Part shown: positions 23,135-35,787 of the stretch, one piece after another | How the letters are laid out: every line of letters starts with the position of its first letter | Numbering within the stretch: position 1 is the stretch's first letter | DNA from: Tetrahymena elliotti 4EA | Lineage: Eukaryota > Ciliophora > Oligohymenophorea > Hymenostomatida > Tetrahymenidae | Assembly: GCA_000231825.2 (NCBI GenBank) | Contig: JH720308.1 | Coordinates: 248,001-312,000, forward strand | Direction: 5' to 3' | Length of the DNA stretch: 64,000 bases | Translations under genes and position numbers: made by a program | Notes under the pieces: generated by a model | Databases searched by the model: none | The model's input: the letters and a program-made list of their open reading frames with translations, nothing else | What the model was told of the DNA's origin: nothing

Positions 23135-24052
23135 ATGAACATTTTTAGATCATAAACAATTCATTTTGCTAAGAGCTCAAACAAAAGCTTAAATCATAAA
23201 GTTTAAATGAACTTCTTTTAGAAAATATTTGATGAGGTCAAGAAGCACCATAATTCATAGCCAATTACTATCAGTTAAAAGACAAATCTTGATTATAATC
23301 CTGATTATCTTAATAGTGAATTTGTCAAATATGTTAATTAAATAGGTGTTCCTCCTCTTAATTCTTACAATATTGTTAACCCAAAAATAGCAGAAACAGA
23401 GTTTTTCTCATAAAAAACTATGTTCAGAATAGCCGCATAAGCCTAATTTAGAAGATGGATGAATTAATATGAAAGTTTGGTAGATAGTTTAGTAGCTAAT
23501 GATATGAATAAAATAAATTAAATATGCGAAGAAAGACTATGCTAAAAATTTGAGAGCTTTCTGGAAAAATTAGAAAAATCACAATTAAAGTTTTAGAAAA
23601 TAACACCTTTAGAATAGTTAGAAATAATGGCTTATCCTGAATATTAATATCATAGATAAGTAGAAGGAGTTTCTTTAAACAGAAAATTAAATTATCACGA
23701 ATCCTAATATTTGAAGACATAAAGTAAAGAAAAGTTGATTTATTAAAAGTTAAATGAAAAAAAATAAAGTAAATGGGCTCTTCTAAATCTAAGTGACGAC
23801 AAATCTGAAAAAGAAAAAAACTCTGAAGAGCTTGTATTAAATTAATATTTGATATCATTTTAAACTAATATAAGATTAAATCTTGTTCGTAAAGCTGATG
23901 AAACTGATATAGTTTATGGTTCTCATGACCGTGATTTAATATCAGTGCACTTCATCTAAATAGAAAATGTTAGAAATCATTTCCAAGATACCGATTACTT
24001 CTTTACAGATATTGATAACATCCTTAATGGAAATCCATATGTAACATCTTGA
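23135..24052 (+). CDS. orphan protein, possibly mitochondrial
   Basis: A single exon of 306 codons, ATG at 23135 and TGA at 24050-24052, encoding 305 aa with Gln codons of the ciliate type throughout. The N-terminus (MNIFRSQTIHFAKSSNKSLN) is basic, hydroxylated and free of acidic residues, as in a mitochondrial presequence. The middle (FRRWMNQYESLVDSLVANDMNKINQICEE) is helical. The C-terminal third has alternating strands (TNIRLNLVRKADETDIVYGSHDRDLISVHFIQI). The layout is vaguely like the Tim44/mL45 fold, but I cannot point to a diagnostic motif. The gene is solid; the function is unknown. Confidence 0.65.
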
Positions 24053-24555
24053 GATTTCTATTATCTTATTAACTTTGAAAATTATATTGGGTATTTTGTA
24101 TAAAATTGTTTTGTTTTCATAATTAAAATTCTTGTTGATCTTTAATTTTGATAAAATATTTTCAATAAAATAATTAATTTGTGGATAATTTATTATTTAG
24201 AATAATATTAGATATAATATTATCTTTGTATTAATAATAATATTATGCTTGCATTCTAAATAAAATAAGCATATCACAATAATTTAAGTCTTAAAAAAAT
24301 TTTATTTTTTATAGAACAATTTTCATAAAATCAAATTCGAAATCTCATAAAAAGAAAACATTTTAATTGTTTTGCTTAAATAATATTTTGTTGATATGAC
24401 ATAAATAAAATGAATTTTTATAATCTTGAATTATATCAGTAAAATGTGTTGGATGTTTTTAAACCTTTAGTATTTTACATTTAATAGTTGATATCAGATA
24501 TATTTATTTACTTTAAAAATTTAATTTATTTTGGTCAAATAGAATTTGAAAAAAA
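24053..24555. other. AT-rich spacer
   Basis: About 500 bp between two plus-strand genes. It contains direct and inverted AT-rich simple sequence near 24195-24260 (AATATTA-type). No gene recognised. Confidence 0.35.
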
Positions 24556-27212
24556 ATGAATAAAGATAAAACGTAGGAAGAAATAGCAGCTGAAGAACTG
24601 TCCAGCAGATTGGATTATACAGGTTATTACAAGCTTTAGATATTTTTTGAATTAAATAAACTTCATATAAATAGGAAAGACACCCACGAGAATCAAAAAG
24701 GAAATATAAGAGCAGCTTTTCAATTAAGAAAAGAATATAATATTTGTAAAAAATGAATTTAATTTTGAGTTTCTTAGCAACAAAAACAAATTTTAAACAA
24801 AAAATAGAAACTTGAGGAGTTAAAAGGGACCATAGATAAAATTCTTAATGAACTTTTTATTTTAGATAATAAATATAAAGATATCTAAGGAATTATTGAT
24901 CATCAATCGACATAATTTAACAAATTGAGTTCAGATGTAGAACTGATTGAAAGTTAGAAAAAAGTTATAGAAACTAGAATGAAAAATCAACAAAAATTGT
25001 AGGATACATTAAAAATTTTAATATCTGGTTTATCTTTAAATGAAGATGAAAAAAAAACCTTAGAAAAGCCAAGTTTTTCATCTACAGAAGATTTGCGTAG
25101 AGCTGAAGATGTAGTAGAAAAGATAGGGAAGTTTTTACAATTCTAAGTTGATTAATTCAGAAATGTTAAAATTTATTAAAATCAAGTACAGTCTATGAAT
25201 CAAGAACTAAACAGTTTTATCAACATTGTAATAAAGCTTTAAATTCATTTTTTTTGCAAATAAAGTTTTATTTTTCATAAAAAATGATTTAGTAGAAATT
25301 TATATTTATTCGCTTAATCAAAAATCATTTAGTTTTATAGAGATTTACAAGAAATCGCTAAAAAGAGCTCAGCAATATTATCTGAAGAAGGTGAAAGCAG
25401 AGAAGACAAAGGAACAGAAGCTTATTTGAGTGCATTAGATATGAGTAATTTTAAGTAAGCTCTTATGAAGAGAAGAAGACTGATTAAGAGTTTGATCTAA
25501 GCTAAAAACAATTCACCGGAATTCCTAAATGATTTAATGTCAAAAATATAGAGGAGTATTAAATATATAGTTGATATGTGTAAAAAATAAATGAGAAAAA
25601 ACTTAAAATATTAGTTAGATAGATCACTAATTATAAAAAGTAAATGTAGTTATGTTGATAAAATTAATGCTAAAATTACTTCTATTGTTAATGCTGAAAA
25701 TATATCCTAACCTAATTCACTTATGTAGTGGTTTTAAGATTTTATCAATTAATTGTCAGGCTAAATAGATTTGGATCTTAACTATTGGACAAAGTATTTT
25801 TCTTTTGACCAAAAGAAATTCACTAAAGATGATAAAGAAATTTAATCCTTTATAAGTGAGGCTTACTCTCCTCTGTTTTTAATGGTTAATGAATTAGTTG
25901 AGGAAAGTATTCAAACTAGTCCTATCAGTGCTTATTGTTTCTTGACATCTACATTAAATTATTTAACAGCTAAAGAAAAGGATGAAGATGAAGAAGATGC
26001 TGAAACTAAAACTATAGTCTAAGACAGTAGATCTTCAATATACTCTTATATCTCTTCTAAATCAGTATAAAAGAATACAGAACCTATTATTACAGATAAC
26101 TCGGACACCCTTTCAACAATTAGTGGAGCAGGAAGAAAAGAGTCATTTAACATTCCTGTTGGTGCTGTAAAAACAAAAATTATGGAAAACTTTTTGCTTG
26201 ATTTAAAAAAAGAATTAGAAAGCAGAAAAAAATTAATTGCTCATGGGTATTAGAAGTACCTTTAAGATCATGACTTTAAAGTTAAATATGCTCCACCCTT
26301 CGATTAATCAATTTATTTTTCAGTAATAAAATTTTTGGTTTCAAAATTTATTTAAAATAATATTTAAAAAATAAAGGATGCCTTTAGATTAATGATTGAC
26401 TTGTTTGGACCATACATATCCACTTACTATCAAAAAGATTTATAAACATATGCATCTTACTATACATCGTAATCTTAAAAAAAATAAATAATTTAATTTC
26501 ATAAATTTCTAAAATTTTAGGTGGATTAAAGAGTAAAGTAAAAAATATGAAAAGTATGAAAACATTAGAGTAATAACAAATCTGTTTCCTGTGATAAATA
26601 AGTTAACAGGAAGTCAAATTACTCAATACAAAGATGTATATAAAAAGATAAATGCTGCCTACAAAGAGAATCAATAAAATTATTGCATTGATTTATTTTG
26701 TTACCACTTCACTAAATTTTCTGTAAAAATCTTTTCAGAAAGAAATTATTTTACTTTGATATATTTATTAACAAATTAGGAAATGTGGTTTAAAATAAAA
26801 TCTGTAAATCCATCTGATTTGGAGAGTGATAGTTAGTTTAATGCAGGAAAATTTGTTAAATCTGTTTAAAATACATTTAGCCATGTAATTTTTGAAAGAG
26901 TGTTTATTTATTTACAAAAATTTCATATTAAAAAAGATTGATAAGGAATTAGACCCAATATTAAAAAGGATGAAAAAACACTTTTGTAAAGACAATGAAA
27001 TAATATAAAGATAATTTGAGGCATTAATTGTAAACATTTTTAGATAAAATCCAGAAATTATATTTTTTTCAAATATTTAAAAGGAATATATTATAGAGCA
27101 ATATACTGAAATAGAATAGCTTTGCTGGAAGGCTTTGAAAATAAAAGTAACTCCTAGTATCTAAGAAGTACAAACAAATTTATAAAAAAAATTAAGTGTC
27201 TTATTTAATTGA
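24556..27212 (+). CDS. exocyst subunit Sec3/EXOC1-like protein
   Basis: My model has exons 24556-24745, 24770-25227, 25333-26468, 26521-26899 and 26937-27212, giving 812 aa with all phases consistent. The order of features fits the Sec3 C-terminal family. First is a coiled region (FNKLSSDVELIESQKKVIETRM, then LQDTLKILISGLSLNEDEKKTL). Next comes a block around LRRAEDVVEKIGKFLQF, then FYRDLQEIAKKSS, then a long helical C-terminus. Sec3 marks sites of exocytosis on the plasma membrane. There are no named-domain catalytic residues to check, so the call is by pattern. Two proposed introns are unusually small: 24 nt (24746-24769, which contains two in-frame TGAs) and 37 nt (26900-26936). Without them the frame is broken. 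Confidence 0.6.
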
Positions 27213-27808
27213 ATTGTAAATTGATTTTTGTTCAATAAAATCTAATTTTAGGTTTCTTAATTTATGTTTTGTAAAATATTGTAAAACTCATAGATATATT
27301 AATTAAGTAATTAATTTTATTCCTTTTATTACACCTTTTGTTATTTTTAATTTAAAAGCCGAATTTTTTTATTCCCATCAAGTTCTTCATCAGGAATAAT
27401 TTTTTGAAAGATTTTTAGAAAAAATAAATTTTCTTTTCTTAAGAGAAAAAATAATTTTTTAGTATTATTTTGAAGTACTTTTTGGAATATGTTAGAAAAT
27501 CAGTAAATAAATATAAATTAATTATAAAAAATATTGTAAATATGAAATTCTATATTCTTACTTGTTATATCAACCAACAAATTAATTATTATTTTCAGCA
27601 TTGGTTATTAAAAAACATTAACGATTGATATTTATTAAATTTTTAGTAATATTTAGAATCTTAAATTAAATCCATAAAATTTAATAAATTGGTGAAATCT
27701 AATTTTGAATAAGCTATTCATTATTTCCTATACTAAAAAATTTCTAAATATTTTAGGATTAAATTAGTTTTCTTTCTGCTAAATTGTATCAAAAAATCAT
27801 ATAAATAG
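27213..27808. other. AT-rich spacer
   Basis: About 600 bp between two plus-strand genes, rich in T and A tracts. Nothing recognised. Confidence 0.35.
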
Positions 27809-29458
27809 ATGACTGGAGACAATCCAAATAGTCTTTAAGATAATAATGAGGATTTATTTATGAATAAATAAGAATTTAAAGATCTATCTCATTAATCTCC
27901 ACTTAATTTTTATAATGCTAAAAACAAAAGGCGAATGCAGGCTACTTTTTTGCCAAGCTATAGAGCTAGTTCAATTCCAAACACTGAAAGATAATAATTT
28001 ACTCCATTTATGCTAGAATCTAATACAAATTAAGTACATTAGCCTATGTTAACCAACTAAAGTACAACATTTTATCCTAGAAATAGCTGTGATGTAAATA
28101 AAACATTAATCCTTAAACAGTAGATTATTTAAAAAAATGTAAATAAATAAATGCACTTAAAAAAAGGGATTCAGTTTAGAAATATAGCTTTAGATAAAAT
28201 AGTATAAAATATTTCATAAGCTAATAATGAATAAGAAATTCTAAAAATTACCTAAAAAAGAATCAACAACTCAAATTTAAGTAACAAATCACCTGATTAT
28301 ACTCATTCTAAATAAGGAATAAACTCTTCTCTTCTTGTTTCTAGTAAAAAAAAACCCAATAATTAAAATGGAGGTCAAAATATTTTTAAATAAAACTAAT
28401 ATCGTTACTCATCTCTTGGACATAGCAGAGCTAGTTCGGCATAAAATGATGAAAATATTAATAATATATTATTTATATCTACTGATACTTCAACTCAAAT
28501 TACAAGCAGATAAAAGAAAAAGAATTTTAGTATTTAACCTTTCAATAATTATTTAAACCAACTAAATCTTAACAATGAAAAGACAAAACCTACTCCTTTA
28601 GATATTTATAAAAACTAAAAATTTCTAAATTAATACGTAAACAACCACAAGAACAACAACCTTTTAGATAAATAAATTATTCAATATAAAATGAATCAAT
28701 AAAATATATTAAATACCAGTAATTTCCTTTCTTAAGATAATTCATTAGCTGCCTTAAATAAGAAAGCAAAGATCCCATCTTTTTATGATATGTAATGTAA
28801 CTAAGATCACATAGATTCATTATAAAATAATTCTCCTTTACTGGGTTAAAATATTTTACCTTTTTAAAAAAGAAAACTAATGAGCTATTTACACAATTAA
28901 TCTAATAACTTCTAAGCTACAGCAAAAAACTAAAATTAAAATAATTAGTAAAGTTCTTGCTAAAGCTCTTAAAAAAGCACAGAAGAAACACCATAATATA
29001 AATCAAATATTTTCAATTCATAGTTTAACTCCCCTTTATCATAAGCAAATGAAAACTATTCAATTCAAAATTTCGGCTTTTAGACATTAAGACAAAGAGC
29101 TTTTTCTCCCAAAGACACTTTGGCTAGAATTAAAAACAGATAAAATATTTAAGAAATCTGCTTATCATTTAAAAAAGAGGATTAATCTTAATTATAATAA
29201 TCCAATATTAATAGCCAATAGTCGTCTCTGAAAGCTGACATTTTAAGAAAACTTCAAAAAGAAAATGAAAGAAAATAAACAAGTAGGTTAATAAACTCAA
29301 GAGGTTTTCCCTATTAAATATAATACGAATAAAAATCACATCTTGATAATAATTATAATCTTGATAATGAACGTTTAGAATCATGGGGTGTTGATCATAG
29401 ATAGGAGACTCTATTTGGTATTGAAAGTTTTCCAACTTATCATGAAAGCGATAAATGA
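27809..29458 (+). CDS. large Asn/Gln/Ser-rich protein, family unknown
   Basis: A single uninterrupted exon of 550 codons, ATG at 27809 and TGA at 29456-29458, encoding 549 aa. It is dominated by Asn, Gln, Ser and Lys, with short basic patches (KNKRRMQATFLPSYRASS; RQRAFSPKDTLARIKNR) and a C-terminal acidic/aromatic tail (LESWGVDHRQETLFGIES). No transmembrane segment, coiled coil or domain is evident, so it is probably intrinsically disordered. Several S/T-P and R-x-x-S sites could be phosphorylated. The long open frame and consistent Gln codon usage make the gene secure; no function can be given. Confidence 0.7.
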
Positions 29459-29870
29459 TATTAAAATAATTAATAATTTTAAAATATTTATTAAAAATTT
29501 GAAATAATTAATAAAGAAACAAATGTAAATTTAGGTTCAATAAAAAAGTTCTAATTTTTATGATTTGATAATAACTTAATAATTTTTATTTTTTTTTGAA
29601 ACATTTTGATTAATTCAGTAGTGTAATCAGAATTTTATTAACAAGCAAGCAATAATCATAATTGTCTTCTATTATGAATTTAAAAAGCAAGAAAACTTAC
29701 TTTTTTAACAAATATACTCTCTATTCTATCTATTATATTATTTATAATAATTATAATATACTGTTTACAATTATTGATTGAGATCATAAATTATTAAACA
29801 AAATTTATATTCATATAAGTAGAGATAAAAAAAGTAGAACAAATTAAAAAGTAAACAAAAATACTCATAA
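29459..29870. other. AT-rich spacer
   Basis: About 400 bp upstream of the CRAL-TRIO gene. No element recognised. Confidence 0.3.
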
Positions 29871-30815
29871 ATGTTAAACTGTGATTAATAATAACCCAAC
29901 TAACCCAATTAACCAAAAAATCCTGTACCTCAACTAAAAGATACTCTTGATGATACTTAGATAATCAAATTCTATGAACTAAAATAGAAAATTATTGATG
30001 AGTCTAATAAATTGTTAGATCCAAAAGATGAACTTAAATTTGAAAGATACACAGAAGACAATCAAGCTGTGAGATTATTGTGGGCTCAAGATTTTCATGT
30101 AGATAAAGCTTTTGCAATGTGGTTAAAGTGGATTTAATGGAGATTAAAGATTAATGCTGATGATATAAAAGAAGAAGATGTAGCTTGTGAATACAAAAGT
30201 GGTAAAGCTTTTTGGCATGGGAAAGACAAGTTAAATAACCCCTGCTTAGTTGTTAAAGTAAAAAATCATGTACCTGGTGTATCATCTGATGTAATGGTAA
30301 AGTATGTTTTATTCTTGATTGAAGAAGGAATAAAAAAATCTGAAGAAGCAGGAACTGGAATGATCTCAATAATATGGGACAGAGAAGGTTTTAATATAAA
30401 GAATGTTGACTATAAGCTCTTTGAAACATTTAAGTAGCTCAATCAAGTTATTCAAGATAACTATGCAGAGAGAATATAAAAAGTTTATATTCTTTACCCT
30501 AATTGGTTTTTCAAGACCATATATGCTCTTGCAAAGCCCTTTTTGACTGAAAGGACAAAGTAAAAAGTAATATTTGTAGACTTAATTCAAGATATGACAA
30601 ATTATTTTGAGCCTAGTGAACTATTAGTAGAACACGGAGGAACCTCTCCTTATAAATTTAATTATTAATTTGAAAAAAAGAATCAGTGCAATTAGGCAAA
30701 TGATTTATAAAGTGAATATATTAATCAAAATTCACTCATAGAAACAGCTGATTGTGGTGATAATTAATCTGATTATTAACCAACAATTCAACTAGAAAGT
30801 CAATGCAAAGAATGA
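29871..30815 (+). CDS. CRAL-TRIO domain (Sec14-like) lipid-binding protein
   Basis: A single exon of 315 codons, ATG at 29871 and TGA at 30813-30815, encoding 314 aa. After a Pro/Gln-rich start comes the CRAL-TRIO N-terminal helical region, with the typical RLLWAQDFHVDKAFAMWLKWIQWR (the leucine-rich helices that precede the lipid pocket). The lipid-binding domain follows: CLVVKVKNHVPG, GMISIIWDREGFNIKNVD, QDNYAERIQKVYILYPNWFF and KTIYALAKPFLTERTKQKVIF. The latter segments are the signature strand-helix units and the gate region. These proteins shuttle phosphatidylinositol or other hydrophobic ligands between membranes. The C-terminal 50 residues are a Gln/Asn/Asp-rich tail. No intron. Confidence 0.9.
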
Positions 30816-32430
30816 CTAAACCAAAATTTTCCTATTAAATTTCCATATCCCAAAATCTAATAATCATCACTGTTACTATATTATTACTATCTATTTTTCA
30901 CTATATATATATATATATTTCATACTCTTAATTTTATAATTATTATTCAAAAATTTTATTTTTAAAAATAAACAATTTTTCATTATTAATCTTTAAATTA
31001 ATAAAATTTAAACAAATTAAATAATCTAAATAAAACTAATCCATAATTTATATTTTATTTTAATATTTTTTGGTATTGGAATATAACAAACATAAATTAG
31101 AAAAAATTTATTATTTTTTTAATTTTTAGTTGAAAATAAAATTAATTTAAATCAAATTAACATGAAAAAATATTACAAGAAATTATATTTTTTTTATTAC
31201 ATCTTTAAAACTCTTTTAATTTCATTAGAAAATAAAATTATTTAATATTCTTTTCTCAACTTTAAAAAATATTTGATTTGATTAAAATGAAAATGTTAAA
31301 ATTTTTGAAAATTAATTACCTATTTTCGTTTTTCAGCTTAGTAATCTTGAAGTTAATTAAATACTTGTATATGTTATATGACTTGTTTACAGACTAGTTT
31401 TAGATGGATAAAATATAATAGTAGATTTTTTATATTTTTAAATCTTAAAATTAATTTTCTTAAATTTTTAGTAATCCACACGAATAGGAACTATTAAAAT
31501 ATTATTTCAGAAAGCATCACTTAATTTCTTTTTTTTAACCTCCAAAATAAAAAAGAATCAATAAAATAAATAAATTATTAGATTTTCTTCAATTGAAAAA
31601 ATCATAACTTTTTACCAAACATTTTTGCAAGCTTTGAAAATTAGAAAAATGAAAATTTAAGAAAATAATTTTCTTCTTAAAATTTTTGAAATATTTGTTT
31701 GGTTCCTTCTTGAACAAAATTTATTTCACTGGTTTTTAAAATTTTATTTCACTGGCTTTGAAAATTTTATTTTTGAAAAAGATACCACTAATTGTTACTG
31801 AATACATAATTAAAGCTGCTTTCAAGTAGTTATTTTAAAGAGGGAAAAATATTAAAAATAAGATGCATGAATAGATATTTTTAATAAGCTTGAATTCGTA
31901 AGATAATTCTGTTTTTCCACCGAATCTTATTCAAAAGAATTTGTGAATATATTTTAGTATCTTTAATGTATCAATTAAAAGAAAAATGTGAATTAAATAC
32001 ATATTTTAATAGTGGTATGATAATCACACTTAGTGTTGGTATCTTAAAAGATAATAAAAAAATAAATTTAAATAATGAATTAGGTATGAAGGAAATAAAT
32101 GCTTGAGATAACATTTATTTTTATGAGGTAACTAAATATTAACATTTATTACAGATTTCTCTTATCTTACATGCATTTTAGACTATAAAAAGCTGTGTTT
32201 TTTGTGCAGATTTTGTGAATATAAAAAGATAAAGAGAGAAATCAAATTTACCTTTTAAAAATCGTGCAGTAATAGGAATATATAAATAAAATAAAAAGCA
32301 GAGTTTTTGTGGATTAGTATAATTGATTAGAAACTTTAATTGAAATTAATAAAATAAAAATACAATCTAATATTAAAAAAAAAAACCTAAAAATTTTCAA
32401 ACAAGATTAAGTAAGTTTAATAGCATAAAA
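30816..32430. other. 1.6-kb AT-rich spacer
   Basis: Contains a short (TA)n run near 30901-30921 and long A/T tracts. No coding frame was found on either strand. It includes the promoter of the kinase gene. Confidence 0.45.
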
Positions 32431-34522
32431 ATGGCAGAAGGGGCTGATTGGATCTCTAAAAAGATAGATAAGTTCGTTGTTGTAAACAAAAGATTAGGTA
32501 AAGGTGCTTTCGGTACAGTATTTAGAGGTTTCTGTGAAGATGATGAGAACAAGCTTGTTGCAGCTAAGCAGATCCCAATTAAAAATATTTCTAACTCTGA
32601 TAAAATGATCAAGTTGATTAAAAGAGAAATTAACAACCTTTAGAAGCTAGATAGTAAATGTAATGAGGTTTTTATTATTTATGAATCTAAGAATGTTTAT
32701 CATCTTAAATATATTTTCTAAATGTTCATAAGTTTCGATAAGAGCCATACTTATTGCCCACATATCCTTAACTCTTTATTTAAAAAATAAATATTATCGT
32801 TTTTTAAAAATGTAAAGAAATTATTTTCTTGAATCAGGCTGCTTATTTGAAATATTTAGTAAACTAAGAAGCAATTAATACCAACATATTTATTAGAATA
32901 AAATGATTAGCAAATTTGCATTCTTGCTTTGACTTTGTTTTGAATTTTATATACTTTTTAAAATAGATATTGTCAAATTGTATGATGTCTCACGTACTCC
33001 CAACAACCTCTACATGTTTTTAGAGTACTGCATGGATGGAGATTTAAAGGAATACTTAAAAAAGAAGAAAGGTGGCTTATTGAGTGAACCAGAAGCTATA
33101 AAATTCTTCAAACATATCGTAGAAGGGTTTAAGGAACTTTAAAAGCATTAGATAATTCATAGAGATATTAAGCCAGCTAACATTATGCTTAGCGGAGGCC
33201 GTGCTAAGATTTCTGATTTTGGTTTTTCACGTCAACTCGAGGAAGATAATCAAGCCTATATGACTCTTTTAGGTTCTCCTCTCTATATGTCTCCATAAAT
33301 ATTAGAAGGAACAAAATTTTCATCAAAGTGTGATGTTTGGAGTGTTGGTTTAGTCTTCTATGAAATGCTTTATGGAAAGACCCCTTGGATGGGAACTTCA
33401 TAAATCAACTTATTTGAAAACATAAAATAAAAGCCTTTAATTTTCCCATCTGACCCTGTTAGAAGCGAAAAAGTAAAGAGTTTAATCAAACGTATGTTGC
33501 AATTCAAAGAAGAAGATAGAATTTCATGGTAAGAAGTTTTCGATGATGAATTAATAACAGGAGATCGTAAGCTTTTAGAAGAGAGTGTTCGCTTAATAGA
33601 AATTAATAAAGATAATTTAGAGAAATCTATGATAGAAAATGGTGCTTATATTTAAACTAATTTAGTTGTTAATTACTTAAAGAATGTAGAGGAAGAAAAT
33701 GAAACAGAAAGTGATGAAAAGAGTACACAATAAACCTAAAATACAGAATGTAACGATTCAAAATAGACCATCACAGAAGATAGATATTAGTATGAAGAAA
33801 AAGCAGAATAAGTAGTAAAGCAACAAATCGACAATGAAAAAATGCGTAAAAATATTATGAAAGTTAACGAATATATCCTTTATGAAAGAAATGTCAGTTT
33901 CTTTTATAACTTTGTTATTCAAAAAATCATTAAATCTTTCAACTCCAGCATTCTTTCCATCAGTGGTGATCTATATTTCCGTATAATTTTTGCAATCTGC
34001 AAGTGTCAAAACATCAATCTAGAGCGTGTTAACTTAATGCTTAGATCATCAACTAGTGATTTCAACCCCTAATTATGGAAAAATTATCAACAATCTCGTG
34101 AATGCATCAAGACTTAGAAGACTATCACCCAAGATATCTATCACTCCAAGAAGTTCTTCTAAGAATTGCTTAAAAAGACCTCAGAAGTTGTTGAAAATTC
34201 TCTTAAAAAAGACCCTTCAAAAGAAAGCTTAAAGAAGTTTTAAGAAGTGATGAATGATAAATTAACATAGGATTCAAATTTCAAATAGGTTTACTAATAA
34301 ACATTAGCAGAACTTTTGAATAACTTGAAGTAATTAGCTCCTTCTACAAATAAAAAGGATATACTAATTATAATCCGTTACATTATGGTTTGTCAAAATC
34401 CATACAGCGAATTCAACAATTCTGATTTTGATTTCAATAAATTCTATGAGGAAATAGATAACTGTCAAATTGACCAAATCCGTGAAGAAATAATAAAGAA
34501 ATTGAATTAAGCTGCTTAATGA
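32431..34522 (+). CDS. serine/threonine protein kinase, ULK/ATG1-like
   Basis: Two exons, 32431-32653 and 32967-34522 (phase 1, GTAAAT donor, AATAG acceptor), giving 592 aa. The kinase domain lies at the N-terminus. The Gly loop GKGAFGTV is at residues 23-30 and the ATP Lys is K46 (VAAKQ). The exon junction recreates LDNIVKLYDV. The catalytic loop is [11 protein letters not shown], followed by DFGFSR and the activation end SPLYMSPQ, with [19 protein letters not shown] in subdomain IX. All catalytic residues are present, so it should be active. The order and spacing fit the ULK/Atg1 and Fused-like group. The C-terminal half is acidic/Gln-rich, then helical ([20 protein letters not shown]), possibly the regulatory MIT-like region. 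A decayed tandem copy follows at 35788. Confidence 0.9.
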
Positions 34523-35787
34523 AATTATATAGAGCTTCATAATACAAAATATTATAAAATATTTTCTTCTTCAAATTTAAAAAATTATATTTCATTTTTT
34601 TTCATCTTCATTCAAATATATTTGATATTTGTTGTATCTCATTCTTCTACTTTCAATATCTTAGTTTAATTTTCTATTTCCCTACAATCTAATTCAATCT
34701 CCTACCAATAAGATACAAGATAATTTAACTAATATTTAGCTATTCTCTTTTATTTAATACTTTTTCTTCTATTTTTAGGTTTGAATTAAAAAATTTAGAA
34801 ATTTGTTTGTTTATTCACAAATTAAGTTTTCTTTTTGAACTTTGATATGAAATAAAACATGGATAAATTGATAAATTAAAAAAATTTCATTTTATTTAAA
34901 TAAGTTGAAGGAACAAATTCCATCAATAAAGAAAAAGGATATATAGACTATTATTTGTTTTTTGATTGTTTGCATGCCAAAATCTATATAGAAAATTCCC
35001 TCATTTATAAAATGTGGAATAATATCATAAATAAATTGAATTGAGCTGGCTAATGAAATAAAGAAATAAATATATTATATCTTATTTATCTAGTTTCAAG
35101 ATTTTAATTTAATTTTTATAACTTTACAATTGAATTAAATCAATTTCATTTCTAAAATCAATAATTTTAATGATAATTTAATTTCTTTTTCTTAATATTC
35201 TCTAATATTATTATTAAATTCTTTTAAATAAAATACATAAAATAAAAAATTAAAGAAATGAATTGCTGAAAGATTTGAAAAACGTTTTAGGAATCAAAGA
35301 AACAATCTTTAGAATTTTTTTATTAAAAAGGTAAGATTTTTTTTAAATAATTGTTTAATAGTTTATATTTTTTGTTTTAAACCATAAAAAAAATTTTATT
35401 ATGATTTACAACTTAATAATCATCATAAAATTCTTTTGTATTTAAAATTAAAATTCTGGTGAATTTAAATAAATTGGTAATAATAGTTTTACAAAATTAG
35501 AGGTTTAATCTCTTCATTATCAAAAATCTAATGAATCTTTTTAAAAGTGTCTATACTTTTAAGAAAAAGAATAAATGAGTATTAACTCTATTATTTTAAA
35601 CTGTTGATAAATATCATGTGGATTAATTTTTGTGCTCTTATTACCTATAAAATAGCAATAAATATTACGAATAAATAAAATATTAGTAGATATTGATTAT
35701 TGATTAGAAATTTTAATTAAAAAATAATAATAAAAATAAAATCTAAGTGAATTTCAAACTAGATTAAACAAGTCTAAAAGCAAAAGA
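34523..35787. other. AT-rich spacer between kinase and kinase pseudogene
   Basis: Spacer with fragments resembling the flank of the active kinase near its end (the 35740-35785 block resembles 32380-32430). No gene seen. Confidence 0.4.

Noticed and set aside
23496..23858. 120-codon minus-strand open frame
   Set aside because: It lies entirely antisense inside the 305-aa gene (23135-24052), whose frame is complete.
30901..30921. (TA)n tract as a regulatory or origin element
   Set aside because: Short AT microsatellites are common in this base composition; nothing else supports a role.
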